Positions 1 to 10,676 of a DNA stretch of 64,000 nucleotides are shown piece after piece. Numbering within the stretch: position 1 is the first letter of the stretch; each line of letters opens with the position of its first letter. This stretch comes from Paralichthys olivaceus (lineage: Eukaryota; Chordata; Actinopteri; Pleuronectiformes; Paralichthyidae), in contig NC_091100.1 in assembly GCF_024713975.1 (NCBI RefSeq), positions 12,802,001 to 12,866,000 of the forward strand, read 5' to 3'. Position numbers and translations under genes: made by a program. The notes under the pieces were generated by a model, which saw only the letters and a list, made by a program, of their open reading frames with translations, did not search any database and was not told the DNA's origin.

Positions 1-80
1 TCTATCTTTATTGATCTTTTTCCAAAATAACTCATTAAATTATTAAACAAATTCTTCTACTTAATAAATCATGTTTGCAG

Positions 81-349
81 ATAAAGAGCCTCACGTTCAT
101 CAGAGAATACAAACCAGTCAGAAGCAGGTAACCCACATTAGGGTTTTTTTTTTCATATTTCTCAGCATTTTTAACTTTTAGCTGCAATTTCCTCATAAAA
201 TTGTCCAGAATCTATTGAAGTCACACATCTTTCTATGCAACAGCACAATATTAAACTAATGATTCTTACTGTCACATGTTTCTCAGGATGAAGATATGTG
301 TCTTACTAGAGTTGTGTTCCGTAGAAAGGATGGATACACACAACAGTAG
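81..349 (+). CDS. V-set immune receptor, last two exons only (third receptor gene, cut by window edge)
   Basis: Two exons can be read, 81-127 and 287-349. They match exons 4 and 5 of receptor B (12834-12880 and 13040-13102) base for base except for one change that turns an Arg into Ile. Exon 4 follows a tttgcag acceptor and ends at CAG/gtaac. Exon 5 starts with DEDMCLTRVVF and ends in TAG at 347-349. The signal, V-domain and membrane exons should lie left of the window. As in receptor B, the place where receptor A has its ITIM tyrosine is Leu, so this tail carries no ITIM. The coding reading is firm because acceptor, donor and phase agree with B. Function is inferred from the paralogues. Confidence 0.75.
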
Positions 350-997
350 AACATGGAGAGCACAAGCACCTTCGTTTGTTCGAGCAGGAAGTTAACAGAA
401 TTAAATAAGTTAAATATTTCTGAGTGTTTGAATTTAGGTCAGTTTGTCCTGTGGTTTAAGACACACAGTGCTTTTTACACCACAAAGAGGCCTGAAACAC
501 GCTTTGTGTCCAGTTACAAGTTATATTCACATTTTCACTGCTTTATATTTACTTCTATAATAACTGTTGTGACCTTGTTAGTTCATGTTTTTTAACTGTA
601 ATTTACTGTTGCCTTTATTATTACATCTGAAAACAATGCCCCTGCTGAATTCTCTTTTGTGAGCTGTGTGTGAGTAAAAACAAAATATGACCAAAGAAAG
701 TAAAAGGTTTCTTTTTTGTTATGTAGCAAATTTTTTTTTCATTTATGAGATATTATCACATACATATGTTATTTCTGTTTGGAATAATTTATGGAGCAAA
801 TAGTCCCTTTGTAATTTACAAATGTATACTTTTGTAAAAGAAATATATAACAGTACTTTCATGATTTCACTATTTTTTGCTCAGTGTGATTTAATTTGTT
901 TGGGACCATGTACAAACCTGAACTGGATCATTTGTACCAGATTTAGCTCATAGCCACTTTCCCTAAATCTAATCATATTCAATTTGATCAAGGTTAA

Positions 998-1130
998 TGG
1001 TGGCTCAGTGGTACAGTGGTTTGCACCATTGCATCACAGCAAGATGGTTCAAGGCCCTTCTTTATGGAGTGTGCATGCTTTCCATGTGCTTGTGTGTAAA
1101 CATCAGACTGTACAGAAGTAGTCTACTACG
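998..1130 (+). repeat. Interspersed repeat fragment (promoter-box-like 'ggtggctcagtggtacagtgg' family)
   Basis: The text 'ggtggctcagtggtacagtgg ... catcacagcaagatggttc ... tggagtgtgcatgctttccatgtg' resembles a widespread teleost repeat whose head looks tRNA-like. A second, independent fragment of the same kind is near 11495-11560. The copy here is also present in duplication copy 2 at about 13764-13900. Family name not assigned. Confidence 0.5.
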
Positions 1131-1894
1131 AGTCCTGACCATCACACTGAACTTTGTATTTATGGAAAGATTATAGCAGCACTTGGGAGAAGGCATCTGT
1201 CAAACCTGAGAGAACTGGAGCAGCGCGGGCCACACTGAGCTGAGCAGTGTAGGCGTCTCATCATGATTTACAGCTGAGACTGACTCGCAATTGTTGTGTG
1301 TATCTATCCATCTATCTATCTATATATATCTAATTATATATTTTATATTCATGATATTTTGGCCTCATTTAAGGACAGTGAGAGAAAGAGAGGATGTATC
1401 CTCCATCTACAGTCCATGGTACAAACACAATCTAAACACAATGCATTGCAAATTGTTCATTGTTATAGGACGATTTCTCTGTTAAACAAATTGACTGTTT
1501 AACAATACATTTTTGTAACTCTGCTTTAAAGTTTAATCATAATAACTAACTTGTGCTTGACATGTTTGACTCAGGATTCACTCAGGAAAAGCTCATTCAG
1601 CATTTGTCAAGTAGCCCAGTTCTAAAATAAACAAACACAAATAAAGTGATATGATTACAGGGGCTGTGAGTGAGGGTGGGCGAGGCTAGTGAACAACGCT
1701 ATACAGTAACCCAGACCCAACAAGACGTGACATGCACAATGTGTACTATTGTCATATTTCATAAGTCATCCCGTGATATCTCACAGAATAAACAACAACC
1801 TGTATTTCATTCTGCCATCAACCTCCTCCCTAGAAAGCTACGATGTAGAGCTAATGCCTCAGGTACCCTCTTCCTGATCATTACATAGCTATTT

Positions 1895-1989
1895 GAAGAA
1901 ATGGAGCTTCACAGTGTTGATGTGTTCTCAAGCAGCTGCATTAAGATACTATCACACAATTACCCTTTATGACGAGCAACTGAAATCAG
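1895..1989 (+). repeat. 95-bp inverted repeat, arm 1
   Basis: The arm runs from 'gaagaaatggagcttcacag' to 'gagcaactgaaatcag'. Its reverse complement recurs at about 5739-5837 with only a few differences. Flanks of the two arms do not match, so this is probably two copies of one interspersed element in opposite orientation. Confidence 0.7.
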
Positions 1990-2790
1990 TTACTGTCCTC
2001 AAACAACACCACTGTCCAAAACACATTGAAGTTTTGAAATATTTAAAAAAGAAATCTCAACACAGTTTAACTCTTTTAATCAGCACTTTAAACCCTATCT
2101 TCACTGGCAGATGGAGTTTGCTCTGTTGTCATCTTATGACCTTAGTACGAATCGTAGGGAGAGTAGGGTGTTCATATCTCCTGCCTCTGTTCAAAGAAGA
2201 CGTCCGGCTTCTGATGTGTCTTTGATCAACCTTCAGCTGTCCACGAAATCCTGCTCAGTGACTTTGAACCATTCAGCGCTGAGACAGGTTTAGATGTGTT
2301 CATGATAATATCTGTTTCTGGTGTTCATTCCGTCCAAAGACCAACACGCTAACAGGATGTGATAGCTGCTTTTAGCCAATTTTCCATCAGCCCATTCCAC
2401 TGTTCAAATTCAAAACATTTGTTACACAGAATCTGCCGTGAATGTCACCCACTTTCTCATCACTTAAAAACTACCCCATAGGTCATCTGTAGCAGGGTAT
2501 TACAACCCATATTTAGTTTTCATTTTCTACCATGGCCACATTAGGAGTATGTTGGGCTTGTTGGACACAGTAAATCAGTTAAGGTTAAATTACCTTAGAA
2601 GTACTGTGTATGAAGCCTTAAAAGCTTAGGTTACCGAGGATGGGCACGTTGTCTTTAGACTTAAAAAAAAAAAAAGACACCTACTTTGGTGTGAAAATAG
2701 CAAAGACACATCATGCTTGTTTGCCCTAGGTTTGCTAAAAAGTCACTATACTCACTCACTTCCTTCCTTCTTTTAGATTTAAAATATTTG

Positions 2791-3687
2791 TGTCAGGCCT
2801 GGACTTGAAAAGGGACTCAGATGCAGAGGAATTACTTAAATTTTTTTTATTTTATTCTATTTTATTTTATTCAATTTCTTATATATTGTTGTTTTTTATA
2901 TTGTTGTTTTATGTACATAAGTAGTGCACCAATGACACCAAGGCAATTTCCTGTATGTGCAAACATACCTTGCAAATAAAAGAATTCTGATTCTGATTCT
3001 GATTCTAAATCAGGCTTTATTTTAAACCTTCTTCAACCTCTCAGACAGAGTGACCAAAATAACAGGTTCTGAAAAAAATTGCTATCAGGTCTATGAAGAA
3101 TTATTCAAATAATAATCAAGAAGATAATTCTTCCAATAAACACAAACCCTCTCTGTGAAGGAGGAAAACAAAAGGGCTAAGAACTACAAACTCAAAACAC
3201 TCCCTAAAGAGGAAAACCAAACTCGGTTAAAAAAAAGACCAAATGAAAACGCACTCTTAAGATTCGGGGCCTCTACTACTCACTATTACATTCTTAAATA
3301 GAACAAAAAATCACTCCTACGGAGGCTGTGAAAACGGCTATGAAACTTAAACTGAGCATGACAATAAACTGTGAAAAACACAAACAAAAGATCAGTCTCA
3401 AGGAGGCAAAGAACACAGGCTTACGTGACGTGAGACGAGCAAAGCTGAGATATAACATGGACTGTGAAGACTGGCTGCAGTGCATGACACAAACGAGACA
3501 CCGAGACACGAGACAAAGAGACGCAGACTGTAAAAGACATGGAGGTGATGAGCAACAGAGGGACACGACCAGACAGTCAGAGCGGTGACACGTGAGGAAG
3601 AGCAAGTGACCTGAAACCAGAGGAGGGTTCATTTTCAAAATAAAACAGGAAGTCACGAGACAAAAACCCAGAACAAGACAAACCTCA
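2791..3687 (-). mobile_element. LTR-retroelement-like fossil, non-coding, with a nested insertion
   Basis: The segment begins TGTCAGG and ends CCTCA, so it has TG...CA ends in either orientation. Read on the minus strand it has an AATAAA signal shortly before its 3' end, the layout of an LTR with R and U5. No coding part is present, so it would be an isolated terminal repeat. A LINE-like tail is inserted at about 2839-3006. No clear target-site duplication was seen and the family is unassigned. It looks old. Confidence 0.3.
2839..3006 (+). mobile_element. Non-LTR (LINE-type) retrotransposon 3' tail
   Basis: A T-rich stretch is followed by 'ccaaggcaatttcctgtatg', then 'aataaaagaattctgattct' and a terminal tandem of ATTCTG units. 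A short tandem repeat at the 3' end is typical of CR1/L2-like LINE tails. No coding part is present, so the copy is strongly 5'-truncated. Confidence 0.5.
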
Positions 3688-3710
3688 CCGCGGTGTGGAA
3701 GTTTGTACCA

Positions 3711-3810
3711 TTTATAACTATATGTATAACTATATGTATAACTATATGTATAACTATATGTATAACTATATTTATAACTATATGTATAACTATATTTATA
3801 ACTATATTTA
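3711..3810 (+). repeat. 12-bp tandem repeat (tataactatatg)n
   Basis: About eight units of a 12-base motif in which 'gt' and 'tt' variants alternate at one place. The repeat is in frame with itself, so it yields a spurious repetitive open frame. Confidence 0.9.
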
Positions 3811-5738
3811 CACTAAGACCAGAACTGTGGATGCAAAGCTGCCTCTGTATTTTAGTTACAGTGAATCGAACTGATTGATTTAATAGATAGATAAACAGAA
3901 AGACTTTACTAACAATGTGCTCTCATATTAATATGCTGATATATGTAGTATATTATTAAGTAATGGAAACTATTGTCCAACATGTAATATTACACATACA
4001 ACATCCAGTACATCTAAAAATAAGAACAGCCAACCTGGAATTAAATACTGTATCACACTAATAGTAATTACAAGGGATGAGAGACCTCTTGGATCAAGTG
4101 GTACAACTCATCATGAAAGGTTTCCTCATCTGCATGTCTATTTCAGACATATTGAGGTATGATTAGCCTCATTATCAGCAGACTAATGCCGTCTTCAGAG
4201 TGCAGGCTCCAGATGTGCGTGCATTATAAATAGATAGACGTGATGGAAATCAGAACTTCAAAAGACAACCTTGTACTTTCTGCACCACTAACCCTGAACA
4301 GTGCTGTTGGCAGCTCAGACAATAATACAAATGCAGCACCAGTTCAGTGTTGGTCAGCTGAAATGTGATTCTTACTTCCTCATTAAGTCTTCTCCAGTTA
4401 TGTTGTTAACCAGACAAATTCACTGTATATACTGTGTATATCACCAAAGGATGTGTAAAGAACAATAAAAGACACATTCAACATGCTTCTTTACAAAACA
4501 TACATCGAATTGATTAACTAGTTTCCCAGTAACATAAAAGTGAGGAAAAAATTAATTGTTGGATTAGCAAATAGGTCTTTTCAATACCCAACACACACTT
4601 TTCATGTTGCAAATGCTATTGTATATATTGTGTATGTATACAGGCTCATTGTAGACCCTCGCCCACCCCAGATGGAGGATCAAGCGGGTAGGTCTGCTGC
4701 TGGTATGCTTCTATAGCTTATATCCAAGTGTACACATGAACAGCCATAGTCATTATGTTGTTATATATGTAACTGTCTATATATTGGTCAGAACTGTTTA
4801 AAACAACAGCGACACATAAAACCTACAACAGCAAGTTTCCCAGTGACCTGATTCATCCGTGGTCACATTTTGATCTGATCATCTGAGGTGAACTTGCTTC
4901 ACAGCAGTTTATACCTGTAGCACAGGTTGACATGGTGATCTAAGAAGCTTAAAGTTGGGTCAGTAAAACACGAGATAAACCCAAAGATAGCTGGATAACT
5001 CATTTAAAAGTCCTCTGGATACTGAGGTAAAGATGCACCAAACTCCTGTGGATACATTCTTGGAGGAAATTTACTCCAGAGTGCATTTCAGCTGAGACTG
5101 AGGTAAAGATTTTGAGAACAGTTGTTGTTGTTTTGATGGTTGTTTGGACAGTTAAATATCTTATTAAATATTGAGAAAGCAGAAATGATATAATCTTCAG
5201 TCTTCACGATGTTCTCATTTCAATTTTTTTAATCTATTTTCTTATAATAGCTATAAGCACAGAGGCATGATCGAATGTGTGAGGTCAGGTACACAGGAAA
5301 CCCACAGTGACAAACAGCCCCTGCAGAGCTGCAAGGACTAACCAGTTGAAACTGGTGCTTTACTGTAGACATTGTTTGTAAGTGGAAAAGTAAAGACTCA
5401 AACATCACGCCACAGATGACGCATGCACCGTTCACACAAAGGGAGTGTGATTTGCTCGCTGAGATGCTTCTTGTTGGTTCGACCACAGACAAAAAGTGCT
5501 GTGAGTGTTATAAATGTCCATAGTATGTATCTTCCTGTCTGAATAAATATGCATAGTTCAAATACAAACTCATAACACAAAACCATTAAATACAGACAAT
5601 AGAATAATGTTTTCAAACACTGCTTAACTTATCCAGGCTACCTTTACATTGGCCAGCTAAATGATCCCTGTTAGCTCTTATCAAGCCAATGTGGTCATGA
5701 GAAAGTAGTTGATGAATCAGTTTGTTAGTCTGCTGGCC

Positions 5739-5837
5739 GATTTCAGTTGCTCGTCATAACAAAGGGTAAATGTGTGATAGTATCTTAATGCAGCTGCTTG
5801 TGAACACATCAACACTGTGAAGCTCCATTTCTTCAAC
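5739..5837 (-). repeat. 95-bp inverted repeat, arm 2
   Basis: Reverse complement of about 1895-1989, with a handful of mismatches and a small indel. See arm 1. Confidence 0.7.
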
Positions 5838-6139
5838 GGTCACAGCCACAGTTTAGAGAGACTAAATTAAAAGCTCCAAAGCTGAGGTATGAACTTAAAT
5901 ATATTCTGACTATGCAAAGAAACCCTGCTGAAATCTGTCATACACTAGATCACAGGATTAAAGTCACTGACTCTAATAAGTACATTTAGTTTGTAAATCA
6001 ATTCGTTCAAATAGTCCTTTACAGATCCTGTCTCATCTTGGTCATTTGGGATTTGAGGAAGCACAAAGTCAAAGGAAATGCCTCAGTATGCCACAACTAC
6101 AATGAGCGAGAACACAGTTGATATGCCTTTAGGGAAAAT

Positions 6140-6275
6140 CCATCCATCCATCCATCCTTCCTTCAATCTATCCTTCCATCATCTTTCTCTTATCCAAGAT
6201 TGGTTCACGTAGGAAGCTGGCCAAGCAGGGTATCCTAGATCGTCTTCCGAGCCATGCTTTCCAGTTCTTCCAAAA
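6140..6275. repeat. CCAT-rich start of an interspersed repeat fragment
   Basis: A short (CCAT)n run leads into 'cttatccaagattgg' and 'agctggccaagcagggtatcctag'. The combination recalls a frequent fish repeat. Ends and family are uncertain. Confidence 0.4.
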
Positions 6276-7215
6276 TCCAAATCCAAAATCCAAAATATCT
6301 TGATCTCCCCCTGGTGGCTGGTTGCAATATAGGTCAATTAATTTTTTTCTGTAAATTTCGTTTAAATAAATAATTAGCTGTAAAATGGTTTAATTTGTGT
6401 TCAGCTGATATTAGTGTATTTTATGAATGTTTGAATAAATACATTTAGTATTCAGTATTTAGAAGTCACAGGAAACCCACAATGACAAATAGCCAAAGGT
6501 GGTCCATGTCCTGATTTGAAAATATTTTTTAAATTATCAACCATCTTAACATTGATCAGAAATCATTCTTATCCAGTCAGCTAGGTTCTTAGAAGGCCGT
6601 TGGAAAATTTGTTTTTTTTCTTGGGTCAGGAATTCTCATTTTGAAATCAAGGCAGTACAATTCAGTGATTGACAAGCTTGACTCTATTTTTCATGCACCA
6701 TATTAAATGATTCAACATCTAGTTGTAAACACACATTTCGTGCGACATCACTGTGAACTTTTCCTATATTAAACATATTATTAATTAAATGTATTATAAA
6801 GAAACATTTTCAATAATGCTGTTTGCATCTGTTTTTTTGGCTGAAAATAAATAAGATTTGAACTTTTATACATTCAGTATACATATATACACATATTTTC
6901 ATATTGCCCAACACATAAAATAAAACACAAAAACATAAACTCATTGATATAAAACATAATCCAGTGTCAATCCAGATTCCAACAAAATCCATTTGTCATT
7001 TGCACTGAGTTGCATAAAAGTCTAATATCGACCCCAGAGGAAAGGAAGTACTTGGTTTAAATTTGTATGTGTATGGTGTTAACCTTGAAATATCTTGGTC
7101 ATAATTCAGTTGGAAATACACTGAAGGAATTTTTTCTGTACATCAGTGGCCAAAACATGACCTCATATCTAGTATCACACCAATAGAAAACAGCAACAGA
7201 AGAAACCTTTCAACT

Positions 7216-7322
7216 AGCCAATCACCACCTTCATTTCCTTCAACGAAAAAGTCTGCACAGATATAGACCCAAGATAAGATTGTTGGACTAGACTGTCTTT
7301 CCTTTACCGATCATGATCAAAC
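7216..7322 (+). promoter_or_regulatory. Proximal promoter block shared by receptors A and B
   Basis: AGCCAATCACCA at 7216-7227 is followed by 'aagtctgcacag' and by 'ccgatcat' just before the start codon. The same three landmarks occur in the same order before receptor B (10571-10676), with AGCCAATCACCA at 10571-10582. The first holds a CCAAT box. No TATA box is obvious. Confidence 0.5.
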
Positions 7323-9067
7323 ATGGATCAGTTGCATGTTTTCATCATCCTTCTTGTAGGTAATTATGATTTTCTGTCTTTTAAATTTGAAATTTAAAAA
7401 CTTATATACAAACCACTACTATATATATTTTTTTATTTTTGTTCTTTTAAGAAGGGTTGATTGTAGAGTACAATGCTGCAACATTGAAATTACAACTTTG
7501 TTTCTTGATATGTGTTTGCATGTTAGAGGCTGCTGCCAGTAGTCAAGTTCATACCTTTGGAACAGTGGTGAATTTCACAGTGGACCCAGGAGACAACGCC
7601 ACTCTCTACTGTGACTGCAAATGGTCCACTGGAGTATATATCGTGTGGTACAGGCACTGTTCTCATGTGAATCAGCCAACGCTTGTGATGGAGACAAGAT
7701 ACCGAGCTGAGAAAACTGAAATCAACTATAGTCACAAAGACTTTCTGGATCCCTTCCCTCGTTTCACTTTATTGAAGAATGACTCCTCTCAGTCCTATGA
7801 CCTGCTGATCCTGAACATCACCGACTCTGATGAGGGTCTCTACTACTGTGGAACTCAAACATCCAGCACTGAGGGAGTTGGGAAAAACTATATGCCTGAT
7901 GGCTTTGGCAGTGTCACAAGAATGATTGTATCACGCAAGTATCCTGGTATGAGTTTTCTTTAAGTGTTTTGCAATAGAAATCCCAAAATAACAAGAACAT
8001 ATGCTGCAGTAGTAGCATAGTATTAGCTAATTATTAGTTCCTGCTAAATCAGAGACATCTTACATTTGATTGTGAGTCTTGAATTGTGCATTTGATATCT
8101 TAGATACCTGTTTTGAACACAGCGTTCCACATATTGTTGGAAACTGACTTTCTAACAAACTTTGAATAGGGTTGTATTGATATTAAGATGTGTTTATTAT
8201 TATATAACATTATTATGGTTGCCAAAAGTGAAAAGGTAAATAAATGGTTGAGACACCATAAACAGTTTTTTCTGCCGGCCAGATCATATGACATATGCAG
8301 AGGAAATATGGAGGCGCATTTAAAAATAAAACAAATTAAAAAATCACTTTTGATGATTGTGCTACAAGATTAGAAAAAAAAAAACTGGACTCCGAGAGAT
8401 AATAAGTAGAAGTGTGTGTTTGTTTTTCCAGTTGAATGTCGACAATGTGCCTGTGGTTTGTGCTGGATGCTGCTTTACTCTCTGTGTCCAGCATTCGCCG
8501 TTCTCTCCTCTCTCCTGTCGTCCGGTCTGGTTTATCACTTCTGTAGGAAAACAGGTACATGCTGTCATCTTTTAAAAATGCCTTCTTTAAGAGTTCTCCG
8601 CATTGCTGATGATATATTTATAATATTTTTAGTGTATGTTAGAGTTAACTCTTGTATGTGTGGTTAGAACTCACACAATATTAATATTTGCAGCTAAAGA
8701 ACCAGAGGTCCACGAGAAAGAATGTAAATCCAGTGATCGCACAAGAGGAAATCAGGTATTTCACATCATATCCATCCACCATAATGTGTATTAATTGTAA
8801 TTGTTTCAAACTATATGCTGCACACACGCAACACAGAGCGGATGCTACTTTTTCAAAGTAGAAAAAAAAAGATTTGACAGTGACCACACCAAAGTAACAA
8901 ATCAATACATGGTTGTGATTCTGTTAAACAAATGTCAAATCCTTTAGGATGAAGACGTGTGTTACGCTGCACTGGAAATCCGACAGCCCACTCAAAGATC
9001 AAAGAAGAAGAAAACCCAGAGTTCTGACTTCAGCACATATTCTGCCATCAACACCCACAGGATGTAA
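7323..9067 (+). CDS. Receptor A: single V-set, type I membrane receptor with two ITIMs (NITR-like)
   Basis: Five exons: 7323-7359, 7527-7946, 8432-8554, 8694-8755 and 8948-9067, giving 253 aa with phases that close. Exon 1 and the start of exon 2 encode a short signal peptide. Exon 2 is a V-set domain with core Cys41 and Cys120, Trp53, the DEGLYYCG motif, and extra Cys43 and Cys57 that could form a second disulfide. Exon 3 gives a Cys-rich stalk (Cys155, 158, 160, 163) and one membrane helix without charge. Exon 5 holds VCYAAL (218-223) and STYSAI (243-248), both fitting the ITIM rule. It should sit on leukocytes and recruit SH2 phosphatases; that role is inferred. The architecture fits novel immune-type receptors, but the J-like GxG end is weak, so another fish V-set family is possible. 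AATAAA lies at 9476-9481. Confidence 0.85.
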
Positions 9068-10570
9068 AGTGTGATGTGATGAAACATAAAGTTTGACTGC
9101 TTTATTAGTGGCATTCTTTACGGCTTATTTGAGCAAATCAGTAACGCAAAGCAAACTACAAACACATACCCTCATCCCCTGCCTGCAGTGGTGATCTCTG
9201 CTGTGTGTGGACAAACAACAGTGACATTTACAGTCAACATCCACATTCAACCTAACTTGCATGTCTATGGACTGCGACAGGAAGCGACAATACACCCACA
9301 CCTGTAAACTATATATAAATATATATATGACTGTACAAGATGCTGCTGAAACAGCAGGAGGACACAAAGCAACAACAGATACATTGTGTATTTTTTCAGC
9401 CATATAATACTGATGTCTGTCTATTTCTTAAGAGTACAATTTATGTTGCATTGTTTTTCATGTTGTTTTATGACGAATAAATTATTTTGTTAGTCCCTTC
9501 TGCATTGCAGAGCTCTGTGGATATGTATAATATATGATTCAGATCATAGGCTGTATAATAATGTGTAAACGGTCCACAAAGTATATTAGCAGTGTACCAC
9601 TTCTCACTGTCTACAGGGCTTCCACTCAATAAAATCTAAAAAAAATGTAATAATCTGTATTCATGTCTTAAATATGTTAATATATTGCGTACTAGGTCTT
9701 CAGTACATTTAGTTAGGTCGTAATTATGTTAACATTTGTTTAATGCTACTTCCGTCGTGCCTGTAGATCCATTTTTTGTTTGTTTTGGGTGCTATGTATA
9801 GTTTATAATCTCTGTGTTGTAGTTCCTTCTCAACGATATTAGCACGCTTTGAGGATTTTTGTTTTGTCGATGTTGGTAGTATATTTTGTGAAATATTGTA
9901 AAATAAAGTACAAACAAGAGGAACTGAAAACTCAGAACTGGTCAGAATTACTCTCGGCTTGTCTGTGGAAAAGACTAAGCATACTTTCTGCCTCTGCCTG
10001 TAGTTTGTGGGATAACGTGGTGTTTGGAGGGTTTTTCTTTATTCTCTGGGCAAAAACAGCAGAAAACCACACAAAACGTTTCATCATAGTCAGCATGAAT
10101 GATGCGTTGAGATAACTCACTGGTGATTCAAATGCCACTGGAATGTTTTGTGAATGTGTGTGTGATATCAGGCAGCTTCCTGTTTCTATTTCGACTTTAA
10201 TTTTTCTCAAAAGAGGTTAAAAAAAACGGAACATTTGAGCTCCTGCTCTCCTCCAGAGTAAAACAGCCTGTGTTCTTGGATAACCTCCACTGCACAGGCT
10301 GCATGAGTTGATCAGTGTGTGCACGGTCACAGAGTAAATCCCACCTCGTATCTATACACATCTATCACACAGATACCGTTAAGTACAGACTAAGGCACAA
10401 AGATTTCAATGACTGATGATAATATTATCTGAAGGTTGAGACATTTCCCTTCAAAGGAAATTAAACCATCATTATAATTTAAGACTTTAATGCTTGTCAC
10501 TAAGTTAGGGATCGTCTCAGACAAAAAAAGAAAAAAAAAGAAACTGCTGACAAAACTTTTCCATTTGATG
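9068..10570. other. Spacer between receptors A and B
   Basis: Holds the 3' untranslated part of receptor A with a poly(A) signal at 9476-9481, then AT-rich DNA. No further exon and no clear repeat were recognised. Confidence 0.5.
9476..9481 (+). terminator. Poly(A) signal AATAAA of receptor A
   Basis: The hexamer lies about 410 bases after the stop codon and is followed by T- and GT-rich sequence. Confidence 0.5.
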
Positions 10571-10676
10571 AGCCAATCACCACTGACACCTGACAAGTCT
10601 GTACAGGTTACATGTCAGCAAGACAATGTCAAGCTGCTTTTGATTCACTGTTCTTCAACACCGATCATCACCACAC
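10571..10676 (+). promoter_or_regulatory. Proximal promoter block of receptor B
   Basis: Starts with AGCCAATCACCA, continues with 'aagtctgtacag' and ends with 'ccgatcat' before the ATG. It is collinear with 7216-7322 of receptor A, while the sequence between the landmarks has diverged. Confidence 0.5.

Larger units (their letters stand above)
1..1273 (+). repeat. Segmental duplication, copy 1 (truncated by window start)
   Basis: This stretch is nearly identical to 12754-14038. By eye I see about ten substitutions and one 12-base indel (extra bases near 13489 in copy 2). It covers the 3' exons of a receptor gene, its 3' flank and a short interspersed repeat at about 1000-1130. Similarity stops abruptly after 'atttacag' at 1273 and at 14038. 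The other end lies left of the window. Confidence 0.95.
1274..7322. other. Intergenic stretch upstream of receptor A
   Basis: No exon with supported splice sites was found. The stretch holds a LINE-like 3' tail nested in an LTR-like fossil (about 2791-3687), a 12-bp tandem repeat (3711-3810), one arm each of a 95-bp inverted repeat (about 1895-1989 and 5739-5837), a CCAT-rich interspersed repeat fragment (about 6140-6275) and a short 'cccctggtggctgg' repeat fragment near 6305. The open frames here are short, AT-rich and without recognisable domains. Confidence 0.6.

Noticed and set aside
353-595. 80-codon open frame, repeated at 13106-13348
   Set aside because: It starts right after the receptor stop codon and exists twice only because of the duplication. 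No splice, domain or signal supports it; it is 3' untranslated sequence.
998-1130. tRNA gene suggested by 'ggtggctcagtggtacagtgg'
   Set aside because: No cloverleaf can be folded and no proper B box follows; it is the head of an interspersed repeat.
3711-3810. Possible CRISPR-like array
   Set aside because: Direct 12-base tandem without unique spacers, in a vertebrate genome.
3693-3878. Repetitive protein with CITI units
   Set aside because: Translation of the 12-bp tandem repeat, with no start context or domain.
7457-7963. Receptor A as a single-exon 168-codon gene
   Set aside because: The frame begins inside intron 1 and runs into intron 2. The phase-consistent exons with signal, membrane and ITIM parts explain the locus better.
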